Both the position numbers and the translations under genes were made by a program. 60,676 nt of DNA from Lactobacillus jensenii DSM 20557 (lineage in GTDB: Bacteria > Bacillota > Bacilli > Lactobacillales > Lactobacillaceae), in the NCBI RefSeq assembly GCF_001436455.1, contig NZ_AYYU01000008.1, positions 1 through 60,676 on the forward strand, read 5' to 3'. The number at the start of each line of letters is the position of its first letter. The stretch's first letter is position 1. Positions 26,060 to 36,249 of the stretch are shown in pieces. The notes below the pieces were generated by a model that searched no databases, was not told the origin of the DNA, and saw nothing but the letters and a program-made list of their open reading frames with translations.

Positions 26060-27019
26060 TTAGCGAATCTTCTTCATTCTATCGCTATATGTATCATCTT
26101 CAATAATAAATCTTGGACGTTTTTTTACATCATTGAAAACTTTACCAACGTAAGTACCTATAATACTTAATGTAATTAATTGTATACCACCTAATAACCA
26201 AAGTGAGTTAATTAATGACCGATAATCACTCATATGATGGGTAACACCTAGTAATACTATTGCGCCTCCACCATAAAGCACCATTAATATACCTAAGTAT
26301 AAAATAAGTTTAATTGGAGCTATGGTAAATGATGTTATACCATCAATTGCCAAACCTAACATTTTCTTAAGAGGATAATGACTTTCACCAGCAAAACGTT
26401 CTTTTCGTTTGTAATAAACTTTAGTCGTATTGAAGCCTAACTCTGGAACAATACCTCGCAAGAATAAATTTTCTTCATGATATTCAAGCAAAGCTTCAAC
26501 AGCTCTTTTACTCATTAAACGGTAGTCTGCATGGTCAGGTATTAAATTTACACCCATTTTGGTCATCAACCAATAATATGCTTCTGCAGTTGTCCGTTTA
26601 AATCCAGTATCTGTATCACGATTATTACGGACTCCATAAACAATATCGAAGCCTTGATAAAACTTATCCACCATTTCATAGATTTTCTGAATATCATCTT
26701 GCAGATCAGCATCAATTGTAATCATCATATCTGAATACCATACAGCTCGACTTAACCCCGCCATAACAGCGTTTTGATGTCCAAAATTTCTTGATAAGCG
26801 AATGCCTGTAAAGACCTTTTCCTGGCTTTGTAACTGCTCAATAATTTCCCAAGTTTTATCTTTACTACCATCATTTACAAATAAGATTTTACTATTTGAA
26901 CTAATTTTATTTTGTTCAATTAAATCATCAATTATGTTTTTGAGCAATTTAGATGTTTCATGCAATACTTCCTGCTCATCATAGCAGGGAACGACTATAG
27001 TCAATACTTTATTAGCCAT
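26060..27019 (-). CDS. Family 2 glycosyltransferase (YkcC/GtrB-like, membrane-bound)
   Basis: 319 residues. GT-A domain with VVPCYDE at the N-terminus, DADLQDD (metal-binding) in the middle, and two C-terminal membrane helices (about 228-255 and 265-290). This is the dolichol-phosphate-mannose-synthase-like type, which loads a hexose onto undecaprenyl phosphate at the inner face of the membrane. It lies 16 bases after the GT39 gene in the same operon, the arrangement seen in Bacillus ykcB-ykcC. The sugar is not predictable. Confidence 0.9.
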   Translation of the reverse strand: MANKVLTIVVPCYDEQEVLHETSKLLKNIIDDLIEQNKISSNSKILFVNDGSKDKTWEIIEQLQSQEKVFTGIRLSRNFGHQNAVMAGLSRAVWYSDMMITIDADLQDDIQKIYEMVDKFYQGFDIVYGVRNNRDTDTGFKRTTAEAYYWLMTKMGVNLIPDHADYRLMSKRAVEALLEYHEENLFLRGIVPELGFNTTKVYYKRKERFAGESHYPLKKMLGLAIDGITSFTIAPIKLILYLGILMVLYGGGAIVLLGVTHHMSDYRSLINSLWLLGGIQLITLSIIGTYVGKVFNDVKKRPRFIIEDDTYSDRMKKIR

Positions 27020-27035
27020 CTTAAATCACTCCTTA

Positions 27036-29294
27036 TTATTTAACAGATAACTTATATAATGTTCCATTTGAGTTTCCAGGTCCGCCACTCATTGCGTGAG
27101 AACTGGTTGAGTTTCCACCGTATTTACTTAAACTAACTTTTGTACCGTATTTCTTAACCCATTTAACAATTGCATTGTTGTTGCCATTATCATTAGTTAA
27201 GTAGAAATACTTCACTTTGCCTGCTTTAACTAATTGCTTAAACTTCTTCAAACTAATTGCATTATCTGTACCGTTATAACCACCAATGGTCATTACTGCT
27301 TTGCCCGTCTTAATAATATATGGCGCTGCAGTATTTGAATCCATTGTTGCAAACAGGTAGGTTGCATTGCCGTTATGCTTTTCAAGATATGAAATCATCT
27401 TGGTATTTGCACTGCCTGAGCCAAATGAGCCGTTAACGTTATTTGAACTTAACAAACTAGGTCCACTTGTAGGGATAGCTGCACTTTCTCCTGAAAGCGT
27501 TGGAGTTAATGACCAAAATCCTGGTGCTAAGAGTAAAGTTACTAAAATTGCAGATAAGCTAGCTTTCTTATTAAACTTCTTATTAGCTGATAAAACGATA
27601 TAAGCTGCAACTGCTAACCCAGCAATGATTAACAAGTAAGTTGCCCATGAATAATATTCATAAACATACCAAGCTTGTAAACCTGCAGTAGCTAAAACCG
27701 CAACTGCCATTAAATAAGTGTTAACTTTTGAAGCAAATTTAGCTTCTTTTTCTACTTCAACTACATCATCATTAGCAAGATTTTCTTCTTTTGAATCATG
27801 CTCAGCTAACTCTTCCACCTTTTTCTTTTTAGTTTTATTTTCAACAAATGATGCAATTCCGATTGCAGCAAGAGCAGCAATTGGTGGTGCAATCATAATC
27901 ATGTAGTATGGATGGAAGAATTGGGCCATACTGAAGAATCCATAAACTGGAACTAACCAACCAAACCAGTATAACAAGTGTGTTTGGCGCTTATTAAATT
28001 TGAACCATTTTCTCTTCTTGCGCCACTCATTGAAGTAGGCAATTACAAATCCGATTAGTGATAATGGCAAGAGCCATGATACCTGTTGACCAAGAGCTGT
28101 TTGGAAGATTCTAAATGGTCCAGCCTTACCAACGTTAAAAATACCTCCGCCGGCTCCTTGACCGCCACCTTTTCCTCCGGGGCCACCCTTACCCATTTTG
28201 CCAGGTTTTTGACCACCCATTTTACCACTTGGCTTTTTCATTGAGTTTGATGATTGCTTGGTCTTAGTTGAGTTAGCAATTTTTTGATTCTTTCCTGGCG
28301 CTTGATTATTACCTCCAGGGCCACCTTGTCCTATTTGACCACTTGGCTTTTTCATTGAGCCAGATGGCTTAGTGCCACTTGGCTTTTTCATATTGCCGTT
28401 TTTACTTTGACTAGGCTTATTACCGCCTGGCATATTACCTGCTTTTCCCTTATTTTTACTGTTCATCCCTGGAAAAGCGCCACCTGTACCAGTACTTTGT
28501 CCTAATAATCTTTCTGTTCCGTTATAGCCAAAAGCTAAATTTAAAACTGAGTTATTAGTAGAACTGCCAATATATGGTCGACTACTCTTACTTGTAGAAT
28601 CAACTGCTAGTGGCCAAGCCAAGGTAAATACTGCTAAGCTGGCTGTAGCTGCAATTGTCCATAAACTCTTTTTCTTCCAATTTTGTTTGCTAGCAATGAA
28701 ATAAAAGAAGTACATTGTAGGTAAAACCATAAATGCCTGCAGCATTTTAATATTGAATGCAATCCCAATTAAAGCAAATGAAACTAAAACAAGTAATGGT
28801 TTATGTTTTTGAATCGACTTGTGTAGTACATATCCTGCTAATAATAAGAAGAAAACTAAAGTTGCATCCATATTATTTGTTCTGGAATTTGCGACCACAA
28901 TTGGGGTTAATGTCATAAATAAAGCACCCAAGTTAGCTGCTAAACGACCAAAGTATGGTTTAATTAACTTGTACATTAAGAAGACTGATCCAATACCGAA
29001 GAGAACAGATGATAAGACTATACTCCAAGAATGGAAGCCAAATATCTTAACACAAATCACCATAAACCAAAGAGCTACAGGAGGCTTATCCACCGTAATA
29101 AAACTAGCTGGATCAAAACTACCATACCAAAAAGCCTTCCAACTTTTTGACATTGATACTATTGCCGCTGTATAAAATTGGTTAGCATAACCTGCCTTCC
29201 AAATATTCCAACCATAGAGGAAGGCCGCTAATATTAAAATGGCGACCAGCCAATAGTCAATTTTCTTTATTTTTTCTCGCATTTTTTGCTTCAT
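27036..29294 (-). CDS. GT39 (PMT/ArnT-like) membrane glycosyltransferase, YkcB-like
   Basis: 752 residues. Many membrane helices; the first outside loop has the catalytic-type Asp in VDKPP (D69) and later SRTNNMD, as in ArnT/PMT enzymes that move a sugar from undecaprenyl phosphate onto an external acceptor. Between helices, about residues 265-395, is a long low-complexity loop rich in Gly, Lys, Pro and Ser with repeated KKPSG units and a GGPGG-type stretch. The C-terminal domain after about 640 is extracellular. Start ATG behind GAGGAGG. Partner of the downstream GT2 gene; the acceptor is unknown. Confidence 0.87.
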   Translation of the reverse strand: MKQKMREKIKKIDYWLVAILILAAFLYGWNIWKAGYANQFYTAAIVSMSKSWKAFWYGSFDPASFITVDKPPVALWFMVICVKIFGFHSWSIVLSSVLFGIGSVFLMYKLIKPYFGRLAANLGALFMTLTPIVVANSRTNNMDATLVFFLLLAGYVLHKSIQKHKPLLVLVSFALIGIAFNIKMLQAFMVLPTMYFFYFIASKQNWKKKSLWTIAATASLAVFTLAWPLAVDSTSKSSRPYIGSSTNNSVLNLAFGYNGTERLLGQSTGTGGAFPGMNSKNKGKAGNMPGGNKPSQSKNGNMKKPSGTKPSGSMKKPSGQIGQGGPGGNNQAPGKNQKIANSTKTKQSSNSMKKPSGKMGGQKPGKMGKGGPGGKGGGQGAGGGIFNVGKAGPFRIFQTALGQQVSWLLPLSLIGFVIAYFNEWRKKRKWFKFNKRQTHLLYWFGWLVPVYGFFSMAQFFHPYYMIMIAPPIAALAAIGIASFVENKTKKKKVEELAEHDSKEENLANDDVVEVEKEAKFASKVNTYLMAVAVLATAGLQAWYVYEYYSWATYLLIIAGLAVAAYIVLSANKKFNKKASLSAILVTLLLAPGFWSLTPTLSGESAAIPTSGPSLLSSNNVNGSFGSGSANTKMISYLEKHNGNATYLFATMDSNTAAPYIIKTGKAVMTIGGYNGTDNAISLKKFKQLVKAGKVKYFYLTNDNGNNNAIVKWVKKYGTKVSLSKYGGNSTSSHAMSGGPGNSNGTLYKLSVK

Positions 29295-29470
29295 TGGTAT
29301 GCCTCCTCTATTCTTAAACCAAATATTTATTTAGCTTATGAAAAAAGTTTATTCTAGTATTATGAACAAATTGTGATTGATTTGTAATAAAAATAGATAT
29401 ATTTGTCGAATTTTAATCTATATATTTTAAAATCATCTATAATTAAGAAAGCTAACAAGGAGGAAATTGC

Positions 29471-30682
29471 ATGGCTACAAACACCATTTGGAAAAAGAAT
29501 TTATATATTTTATCCATTGCAGTTTTTATTGCTGGAATTGCTTTTTCAGAAATTATGCCTTTCTTACCACTATATGTAGCAAGTTTAGGTAATTTTTCTC
29601 ATCAGGAACTAAACTTCTGGTCTGGTTTTATTTACTCTGGAATGTTTATTATATCTGCAATTACTTCACCATGGTGGGGAAAACTTGCTGATAAAAAAGG
29701 ACGAAAGTTGATGATTCTAAGAGCTTCTTGCGGAATGGCAATCGCCATTGGGGCTATGGGACTTGTTACAAATGTTTATCAACTTTTTGCATTACGCTGT
29801 CTGCAAGGATTATTTGCTGGCTTTGTTTCAAACTCCAATGCTCTAATTGCCACACAAACTCCCAAAGAAAAAGCGGGCCAAGCCATGGGAACGATGGCTT
29901 CTTCAGTTACCGCAGGAACTTTATTAGGTCCCTTAATTGGAGGTTTTTTAGCATCCGTTTTTAGTTACCGTATTACCTTTTTTATTACTGGTTTCTTACT
30001 CTTTGTTACCTTTTTAATGTCACTATTTTGGGTAAAAGAAGATAATTTTGTTGTAAAAAGCACAAACAACATTGGTAAAACTAAAGATGTAATTAAACAG
30101 TTTAAATCTCCTAACTTAATCTTTGGACTACTCATTACTACAATGATAATTCAAGCCGCTAATAATTCAATTAATCCAATTGTTTCTCTGTTTGTTAAAC
30201 AACTTCTTCACGGAAATGGAAACGTGGTTTTAATTTCTGGAATTATTGCCGCTTTGCCAGGTATCGCCACTTTCACTGTTGCTTCTAGATTCGGTGCCTT
30301 AGGTGACAAGATTGGAACCCACAAAATTATTGTTGGTGGCTTTATCGGCGCTAGTATATTATTTTTGGCAACTGCATTCGTCCAAAATACAATTGAATTA
30401 GGAGTTTTGCGATTCTTAGTTGGCTTTTCAGATGCTTGTTTATTCCCACAGGTTCAAACTATGCTAAGTAAAAATAGTCCAGCCTCTGTTACTGGCCGTG
30501 TATTTTCTTGGAATCAGTCAGCAATGTATATTGGTAATATTGCCGGACCTATAATTGGAACTACTATTTCAGGTTTATCCAATTATAATATGGTATTTAT
30601 CGTAACTACTTTTCTTGTACTTTTTAATTTTCTTTTATTTAAGTTAAATGTCATCAATAATCTTCCAGTAAGCCAAGACTAA
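29471..30682 (+). CDS. MFS transporter, probable multidrug efflux
   Basis: 403 residues with 12 predicted helices. MFS motif A is visible (GKLADKKGRKLMILR, loop 2-3), and GTMASSVTAGTLLGPLIGGFLA matches the antiporter motif C region of drug/proton antiporters. Start ATG behind AAGGAGG. Monocistronic, with no regulator gene adjacent. Substrate unknown. Confidence 0.85.
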   Translation: MATNTIWKKNLYILSIAVFIAGIAFSEIMPFLPLYVASLGNFSHQELNFWSGFIYSGMFIISAITSPWWGKLADKKGRKLMILRASCGMAIAIGAMGLVTNVYQLFALRCLQGLFAGFVSNSNALIATQTPKEKAGQAMGTMASSVTAGTLLGPLIGGFLASVFSYRITFFITGFLLFVTFLMSLFWVKEDNFVVKSTNNIGKTKDVIKQFKSPNLIFGLLITTMIIQAANNSINPIVSLFVKQLLHGNGNVVLISGIIAALPGIATFTVASRFGALGDKIGTHKIIVGGFIGASILFLATAFVQNTIELGVLRFLVGFSDACLFPQVQTMLSKNSPASVTGRVFSWNQSAMYIGNIAGPIIGTTISGLSNYNMVFIVTTFLVLFNFLLFKLNVINNLPVSQD

Positions 30683-30702
30683 TTTAAGTCTCTATTTTTA
30701 CG

Positions 30703-30731
30703 TTTACACTCAGATTAGAATCTGCTATACT
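30703..30731 (+). promoter_or_regulatory. Promoter with internal dyad, APC permease
   Basis: TTTACA (30703-30708), a 17-base spacer, TATACT (30726-30731). The spacer is almost filled by the perfect inverted repeat CAGATT-AG-AATCTG (30711-30724), a good operator candidate. No regulator gene is adjacent. Confidence 0.65.
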
Positions 30732-30774
30732 TTTAAAAAGTTTTTAAAATATCAATTAAAAGGAGAAGCATTTT

Positions 30775-32214
30775 TTGAAGAACTTATTTGAACGGTTATC
30801 TTTAAAAGAAGATCCATCAGTATATGAAGATAAAGATTCTCACTTAAAAAGAACTTTAGGCGTTAAAGAATTTCTAGCTTTAGGTGTTGGAACAATTGTT
30901 TCTGCATCTATTTTTACTCTACCAGGAGTTGTTGCCGCTAAATATGCTGGCCCAGCTGTAACTATTTCTTTCCTATTAGCAGCTTTAGTTGCAGGATTAG
31001 TTGCATTTGCTTATGCTGAAATGTCAGCTGCAATGCCTTTTGCTGGAAGTGCTTATTCTTGGATTAATGTTATATTTGGAGAATTTTGGGGCTGGATTGC
31101 TGGTTGGGCTTTACTAGCAGAGTACTTTATTGCTGTTGCATTTGTTGCTAGTGGTTTATCTTCTAACTTGCAAGGTTTACTTTCACCAATGGGATTTTCT
31201 CTCCCTACTCAACTTCAAGCAGGCTTAGGATCTAATGGAGGTTTATTTGACTTCTTTGCATGCAGTGTAATTTTATTAATCGCTATTCTTCTTTCACGTG
31301 GGGTCAAAGAAGCTGCTCGTGTCCAAAATATTTTAGTTGTTTTAAAAGTATTGGCAATTATTATTTTTATTGCAGTTGGTATTACTGCACTTCATCCTAA
31401 AAACTACACTCCATTTGTTCCTGCTCAAAAAGCAAATAGTGATGGTACCATCTTCGGCGGCTGGATTGGCATTTATGAAGGTGTATCAACTATCTTCCTA
31501 TCATATATTGGATTTGATTCAATTGCTGCAAACTCTGCTGAAGCTAAAAATCCCCAAAAGACTATGCCTCGTGGAATTATGGGATCATTATTAATTGCTG
31601 TTGTTTTATTTGTTGGTGTAGGATTAGTATTAGTTGGTATGTTCCCATACTCCGCTTATGCTAACAATGCTGAACCAGTTGGTTGGGCTTTACGCCAAGC
31701 AGGACATCCCATTGTTGCCATAATTGTTCAAGCAATTGCAGTAGTCGGTATGTTTACAGCTTTAATTGGGATGATGTTAGCTGGTTCACGACTTGTTTAT
31801 TCATTTGGCCGAGACGGTATGCTTCCTAAGTGGTTAGGACATCTTAATAAGAACAAGTTACCAAACCATGCTCTTGTATTTTTAACTGTAGTAAGCGTAA
31901 TTTTAGGAGCATTACTGCCATTTAGCTTCTTAGCCCAAATGGTTTCTGCTGGTACATTAATTGCTTTCATGTTCGTAACTTTAGGTATTTACAAATTACG
32001 GAAACGTGAAGGTAAAGATATAAAAGAACCTAGCTTTAAAATGCCATTTTATCCAGTACTACCTGCAATCGCGTTTCTTGCATCACTAGGCGTTTTCCTA
32101 GGTTTAGATACAGCTGCTAAGCTTACAGCTACTGCATGGTTTATTATTGGATTAGTAATTTACTTTAGTTATGGAATTAAACATTCTACCCTAGCAAACA
32201 GTAAAGATAATTAA
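30775..32214 (+). CDS. APC-family amino acid permease (YfnA/CAT type)
   Basis: 479 residues, about 12-13 helices. Helix 1 has the substrate-binding GVGTIVSASIFTLPG, and TM6 has FLSYIGFDSIAANSAEAKNPQ, characteristic of the cationic amino acid transporter branch. Start codon TTG, placed by AAAAGGAGAAG. Likely imports amino acids with protons; substrate unknown. Monocistronic with a strong promoter and terminator. Confidence 0.88.
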   Translation: MKNLFERLSLKEDPSVYEDKDSHLKRTLGVKEFLALGVGTIVSASIFTLPGVVAAKYAGPAVTISFLLAALVAGLVAFAYAEMSAAMPFAGSAYSWINVIFGEFWGWIAGWALLAEYFIAVAFVASGLSSNLQGLLSPMGFSLPTQLQAGLGSNGGLFDFFACSVILLIAILLSRGVKEAARVQNILVVLKVLAIIIFIAVGITALHPKNYTPFVPAQKANSDGTIFGGWIGIYEGVSTIFLSYIGFDSIAANSAEAKNPQKTMPRGIMGSLLIAVVLFVGVGLVLVGMFPYSAYANNAEPVGWALRQAGHPIVAIIVQAIAVVGMFTALIGMMLAGSRLVYSFGRDGMLPKWLGHLNKNKLPNHALVFLTVVSVILGALLPFSFLAQMVSAGTLIAFMFVTLGIYKLRKREGKDIKEPSFKMPFYPVLPAIAFLASLGVFLGLDTAAKLTATAWFIIGLVIYFSYGIKHSTLANSKDN

Positions 32215-32225
32215 CAAGCTTATAC

Positions 32226-32270
32226 AAAAAAGATAGAGTTTTGAAGTTATTTCGAAACTCTATCTTTTTT
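32226..32270. terminator. Bidirectional terminator between two permease genes
   Basis: AAAAAAGATAGAGTTT and AAACTCTATCTTTTTT close a stem of about 16 bp. It serves convergent genes. Confidence 0.88.
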
Positions 32271-32277
32271 GTAATCT

Positions 32278-33756
32278 TTATTTTTGTTTTCTTTCAGCTT
32301 TAGCGTAGATAGCATATGCCAAACTTCCAAAGAAAATTGGCCCAATTACTGTCCAAAATCCTGTTACCCAATCTCCCTGAAGGAATGGTTCAACACAAGT
32401 AAAGATAATTCCAAATAAGACAATCAAAAAGCTAATAGCCACAATTAAATTGGTAAAACCTTTATTCTTAAATACCTCAAATGGTAAGTTCTTATACTTT
32501 TTCTTAAATAATGGAAATGCTGCAATTAGAAATAAATAAGGGAAACTCGTTGCAACATTAGACATATCAGTCAAAATTGTATAAAAAGTTTTAGCTTCTC
32601 CACCACCAAATGAAATTAAGAAAATTAAAACACAAACTAAAATAGCTTGCATCCACATTGCATGCGCAGGAACTCCTACTTTATTTAATTTAGTCATTTT
32701 TTCTGACCAAAGGTGCTTTGACCCCAAAATAAATGACTTAATTGGAGAATAAATTAAGATAAAGAATGATCCAACATATGCTAAAAACATTCCTAAACCA
32801 ACAAATCTAATAAAAATACTTTGTAAAAGTAAACTAGTTGAATTGCTTAATCCCAATGTTTGTCCTAAGTAATATCCCAAATGTCCCATCATGACATAAG
32901 TAATATTACCTAAATTAACACTCTTAGAATTTAAGACATCATTCCAATTAATACTAATTCCCCAAAGTAAAACAATAATAGAATAGCCTGCTGCAATTAA
33001 AACTGAAGAAATCAGCATCCCGCGCGGGAAAGTCTTTTCCGGCTTTTCAACAGAGTCAATAATTCCTCCTAACGCTTCCATTCCCGCATACGCAAAAATA
33101 GCATAAACAATAAATGATAATGTAGCAATAGGTGTTTGAAAGTCAGGATTTGGTGATGAAATTAATGCTTTAGCTGTCAAAGCTTGGGAAATGTGTCCAT
33201 GTCCCGCAATCAAAGCAACAATACTACCAATAATAAAAACAAATATCATCCCTGTTACAAAGTAACCACCTATTGATGATACCTTTGAAATCACTTCAGC
33301 TCCGTGGCTAGCTGCAAAAGTAACAAAAATCATCCATAAAATAGCCAAAATTCCAATTACTTGGGTTGCATTGAACGGACCAAATGACCATGTTTGAGTC
33401 ATGTCTTTTCCAAAGATCAAGGCAGAAAATGGAATAAAGACTTTTGATGAAATAGATATAAGCCAAACAATCCAACTTGAAAGCCAAATAAAAGTACCGA
33501 TAAAGGCCCATTTTTCACCAATAGATTCCTTAAGCCAAGTATACATTCCACCATGATCATCTTTAAATGCTGCACCATATTCCGCAATCATCATAGCAAC
33601 TGGTAAGAAAAATAATACAGCTGCAAAAATAAACCAAGGAATACTAGCATATCCCATTTGTAAAAATGCTACTGGCATATTGGCAAAGCCAAAAATACTT
33701 GAAAAAATCATCATAATTAGGCTAAATAGCCCAATTTTCTTCTGTTTATCACTCAT
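32278..33756 (-). CDS. APC-family amino acid permease (YjeM/glutamate-GABA antiporter-like)
   Basis: 492 residues. The helix-1 region MIFSSIFGFANMPVAF and the long segment AYAGMEALGGIIDSVEKPEKTFPRG are typical of the YjeM/GadC branch. It is a clear paralogue of the protein at 45514-47007, which has the same helix-1 and PEKTFPRG features. Start ATG; the nearest Shine-Dalgarno (AGAAGGAA) is about 13 bases away, longer than usual. No decarboxylase gene is beside it, so a GABA or other antiport role is unproven. Confidence 0.85.
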   Translation of the reverse strand: MSDKQKKIGLFSLIMMIFSSIFGFANMPVAFLQMGYASIPWFIFAAVLFFLPVAMMIAEYGAAFKDDHGGMYTWLKESIGEKWAFIGTFIWLSSWIVWLISISSKVFIPFSALIFGKDMTQTWSFGPFNATQVIGILAILWMIFVTFAASHGAEVISKVSSIGGYFVTGMIFVFIIGSIVALIAGHGHISQALTAKALISSPNPDFQTPIATLSFIVYAIFAYAGMEALGGIIDSVEKPEKTFPRGMLISSVLIAAGYSIIVLLWGISINWNDVLNSKSVNLGNITYVMMGHLGYYLGQTLGLSNSTSLLLQSIFIRFVGLGMFLAYVGSFFILIYSPIKSFILGSKHLWSEKMTKLNKVGVPAHAMWMQAILVCVLIFLISFGGGEAKTFYTILTDMSNVATSFPYLFLIAAFPLFKKKYKNLPFEVFKNKGFTNLIVAISFLIVLFGIIFTCVEPFLQGDWVTGFWTVIGPIFFGSLAYAIYAKAERKQK

Positions 33757-33834
33757 AAAATAACATATTTCCTTCTATATAGTTTCCTTTTTCATCTTTT
33801 AAATTTTATCACGTTTACTTGTAACCGTATACTT

Positions 33835-33866
33835 AAAAAAGAGAGTTGGTAAATTCCAACTCTCTC
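33835..33866 (-). terminator. Terminator of the pst-phoU operon
   Basis: GAGAGTTGG pairs with CCAACTCTC (33841-33849 with 33856-33864), followed on the minus strand by TTTTTT. Confidence 0.85.
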
Positions 33867-33872
33867 ATAATA

Positions 33873-34580
33873 TTATTCATTACTTTTTTTTAACCCTTTT
33901 TCAACTAATTCAGGATCAGTTTTACCTGGATTTAATTCAACTAACTTGCCACTTGCAATATAGATAACCCATTCAGCAAGATTTACAATGTGGTCTCCTG
34001 CACGTTCAAGAGTGCGAATTACACTTACATATTGCTCATATGAAGGGATTGATTCACCATTAGCCATCATCTTTTCTAAAAGTCGCTTTTGTTCACGAAC
34101 GTAAATAATATCAACTTTCAAATCTTTGTTGGCTACTTCATAGGCAGCTTTTTCATCAGTGTAAACATATGCATCTAGAACTTTTTCTAGCATTTCGCGG
34201 ACAATTGCACTCATTTCTTCAATTGCTTGTTCAATTTCAGGAGAGTGGTGATTTCCCTTTAGCTGAACCGTGGCACGACCAATATGAACTGCATAATCGC
34301 CTAGGCGTTCAACATCATTACTTGCCTTCAAAATCGAAATAATAGTTCTAAAATCATTAGCTAAAGGCTGTTGCAATGCAATTAATTTAAGAGCTCGTTT
34401 TTCTAAACTAATTTCTTCATCATTGATTGCTAAATCACCATTAATTACCTTTTTTGCCAAGACTGGGTCATGATCTAAAAAGGCCTTTGTAGCTTGATAA
34501 AGCTGTTCATTAGTATCAAGTCCCATTTCAACAAAACGACTTTTTAACTTCTTTAATTCTGAATCAAACATTACACCCAT
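33873..34580 (-). CDS. phoU: Phosphate signalling protein PhoU
   Basis: 235 residues: two three-helix PhoU repeats with the metal-binding patterns NDVERLGDYAVHI (first) and RTLERAGDHIVNLAEW (second). It restrains Pst transport and phosphate signalling. Start ATG eleven bases after AAAGGAGG; an ATG three codons later is less well placed. Last gene of the pstSCAB-phoU operon. Confidence 0.93.
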   Translation of the reverse strand: MGVMFDSELKKLKSRFVEMGLDTNEQLYQATKAFLDHDPVLAKKVINGDLAINDEEISLEKRALKLIALQQPLANDFRTIISILKASNDVERLGDYAVHIGRATVQLKGNHHSPEIEQAIEEMSAIVREMLEKVLDAYVYTDEKAAYEVANKDLKVDIIYVREQKRLLEKMMANGESIPSYEQYVSVIRTLERAGDHIVNLAEWVIYIASGKLVELNPGKTDPELVEKGLKKSNE

Positions 34581-34597
34581 TGCTCAAATATCCTCCT

Positions 34598-35350
34598 TTA
34601 ACCAAACTTACCGCTTAAGTAATCACTTGTTTGCTGCTTTTGTGGATTAATAAAGATTTCACTTGTTTTATTAAATTCAACCAATTTTCCTTGATGCATA
34701 AATGCTGTCCAGTCAGATGAACGACTAGCTTGTTGCATGTTATGAGTAACGATAATAATTGTATAGTCTTTTCTTAATTCAAGCATGGTTTGCTCAATTT
34801 GACTAGTAGAAATTGGATCTAATGCACTAGTTGGTTCATCCATCAAAATAATTTCAGGCTTTGTTGCTAAAGTTCTAGCAATACATAATCTTTGTTGTTG
34901 TCCACCAGATAAAGAACTTCCATTACTATGCAAAGAATCCTTTACCTCATCCCATAAAGCAGCCTGTTTTAAACTTTCTTCCACTCTTTGATCTAAAATA
35001 TCTTTTCGCTTTTCTCCTGCAAGACGCAAACCATAAACTACATTATCATAAATTGACATTGGAAAAGGAGTAGGCTGCTGAAAGACCATTCCAATTTGTC
35101 GGCGAAGACGATAAACATTGATTTTGGGATCGTTAATATTAATATCTTCAAATATAATTTCACCAGTTACGGTAGCTAAATCGTCATTCATTCGGTTAAT
35201 TGAACGCAATAAAGTTGATTTACCAGAACCACTTGCCCCAATTAAAGCAGAAATTTGATTTTGGGGGAATTTCATAGAAACATTTTTTACAACTTGCTTG
35301 TCACCATATGCAACGCCTACATTTTTTAATTCTAACGCAATCTTTTCCAT
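34598..35350 (-). CDS. pstB: Phosphate ABC transporter ATP-binding protein
   Basis: 250 residues. Walker [11 protein letters not shown] loop [20 protein letters not shown] (PstB-specific), signature LSGGQ, Walker [14 protein letters not shown]-loop [10 protein letters not shown] (PstB-specific). It energises high-affinity phosphate import. Only one pstB is present, whereas many Firmicutes carry two. Confidence 0.95.
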   Translation of the reverse strand: MEKIALELKNVGVAYGDKQVVKNVSMKFPQNQISALIGASGSGKSTLLRSINRMNDDLATVTGEIIFEDININDPKINVYRLRRQIGMVFQQPTPFPMSIYDNVVYGLRLAGEKRKDILDQRVEESLKQAALWDEVKDSLHSNGSSLSGGQQQRLCIARTLATKPEIILMDEPTSALDPISTSQIEQTMLELRKDYTIIIVTHNMQQASRSSDWTAFMHQGKLVEFNKTSEIFINPQKQQTSDYLSGKFG

Positions 35351-35364
35351 TGATTTTTCCTTTA

Positions 35365-36246
35365 CTACTTACCTAACTTTTTACTAATGTATGCACTAAA
35401 TAATCTTGCGCAAATATTAAAAATCAAAATAGTTAAAATTAGAACTGCTACTGCCCCACTACTAATTGCCTGAGCATTTGGAACTAATCCTTCTGTATTT
35501 AATTTCCAGATATTTACAGCCAAAGTTTCTGCTGGTCGCATTAAATTTAAGAAACTTGTTGGGTCAAAGGGATTCCAATTACTATAACTAACTGCAATTG
35601 AACTCTGTCCGGAAGTAAAAATTAATGCTGCTGCCTCACCAAAAATTCTCCCTGAAGCTAAAATTACTCCTGTTAAAATACTTGGAAAAGCAGCTGGAAT
35701 CACAATATCTTTAGTGACTCTCCATTTAGTCATCCCTAATCCTAAACCCGCTTGTCTTTGTAAGTAGGGAATTTGTCTTAAAGCTTGTTCTGCATTTGTA
35801 GTCAAAAGTGGAATATTCAATATTGTTAGTGCTAAAGCACCAGCTAAAATTGAAAAGCCCATTTTAAAATTAACTACAAAAATCAAATATCCAAAAAGTC
35901 CAATTACCACACTTGGCAAGGATGATAAAACTTCAATAGCTAACCGCAATGCTCTTGTGAAAACATTATCTTTAGCATATTCACTTAAATAAATAGCAGC
36001 CCCAAGTGAAAGAGGGATTGAAATAATTAAAGTAATAACTACTAAATAAAATGAATTAAATAATTGATCTCTAATTCCGCCATTGGTACTAAAAGAATCA
36101 CTTGCAGTTGTTAAAAAATGCCAAGATAGTTGAGGTAATCCTTCTACTATCAAATAAAGCAAGAATAAGATAACAAGTATTCCCGCAAAAATTGCACCAC
36201 TACTAATTAAAATAGTGGCTAAATGGTCGCGTTTTTCTGCATTCAT
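35365..36246 (-). CDS. pstA: Phosphate ABC transporter permease PstA
   Basis: 293 residues with six membrane helices. The N-terminal region has [14 protein letters not shown] and the EAA loop reads [19 protein letters not shown]. Start ATG behind AGAGGATAAG, three bases after pstC. Partner of PstC in the membrane channel. Confidence 0.94.
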   Translation of the reverse strand: MNAEKRDHLATILISSGAIFAGILVILFLLYLIVEGLPQLSWHFLTTASDSFSTNGGIRDQLFNSFYLVVITLIISIPLSLGAAIYLSEYAKDNVFTRALRLAIEVLSSLPSVVIGLFGYLIFVVNFKMGFSILAGALALTILNIPLLTTNAEQALRQIPYLQRQAGLGLGMTKWRVTKDIVIPAAFPSILTGVILASGRIFGEAAALIFTSGQSSIAVSYSNWNPFDPTSFLNLMRPAETLAVNIWKLNTEGLVPNAQAISSGAVAVLILTILIFNICARLFSAYISKKLGK

Positions 36247-36249
36247 TGC

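Noticed and set aside
27300-28500. The repetitive Gly/Lys/Pro stretch as a tandem DNA repeat or CRISPR
   Set aside because: The repeats are in-frame codons of a continuous gene, are irregular, and lack spacers.
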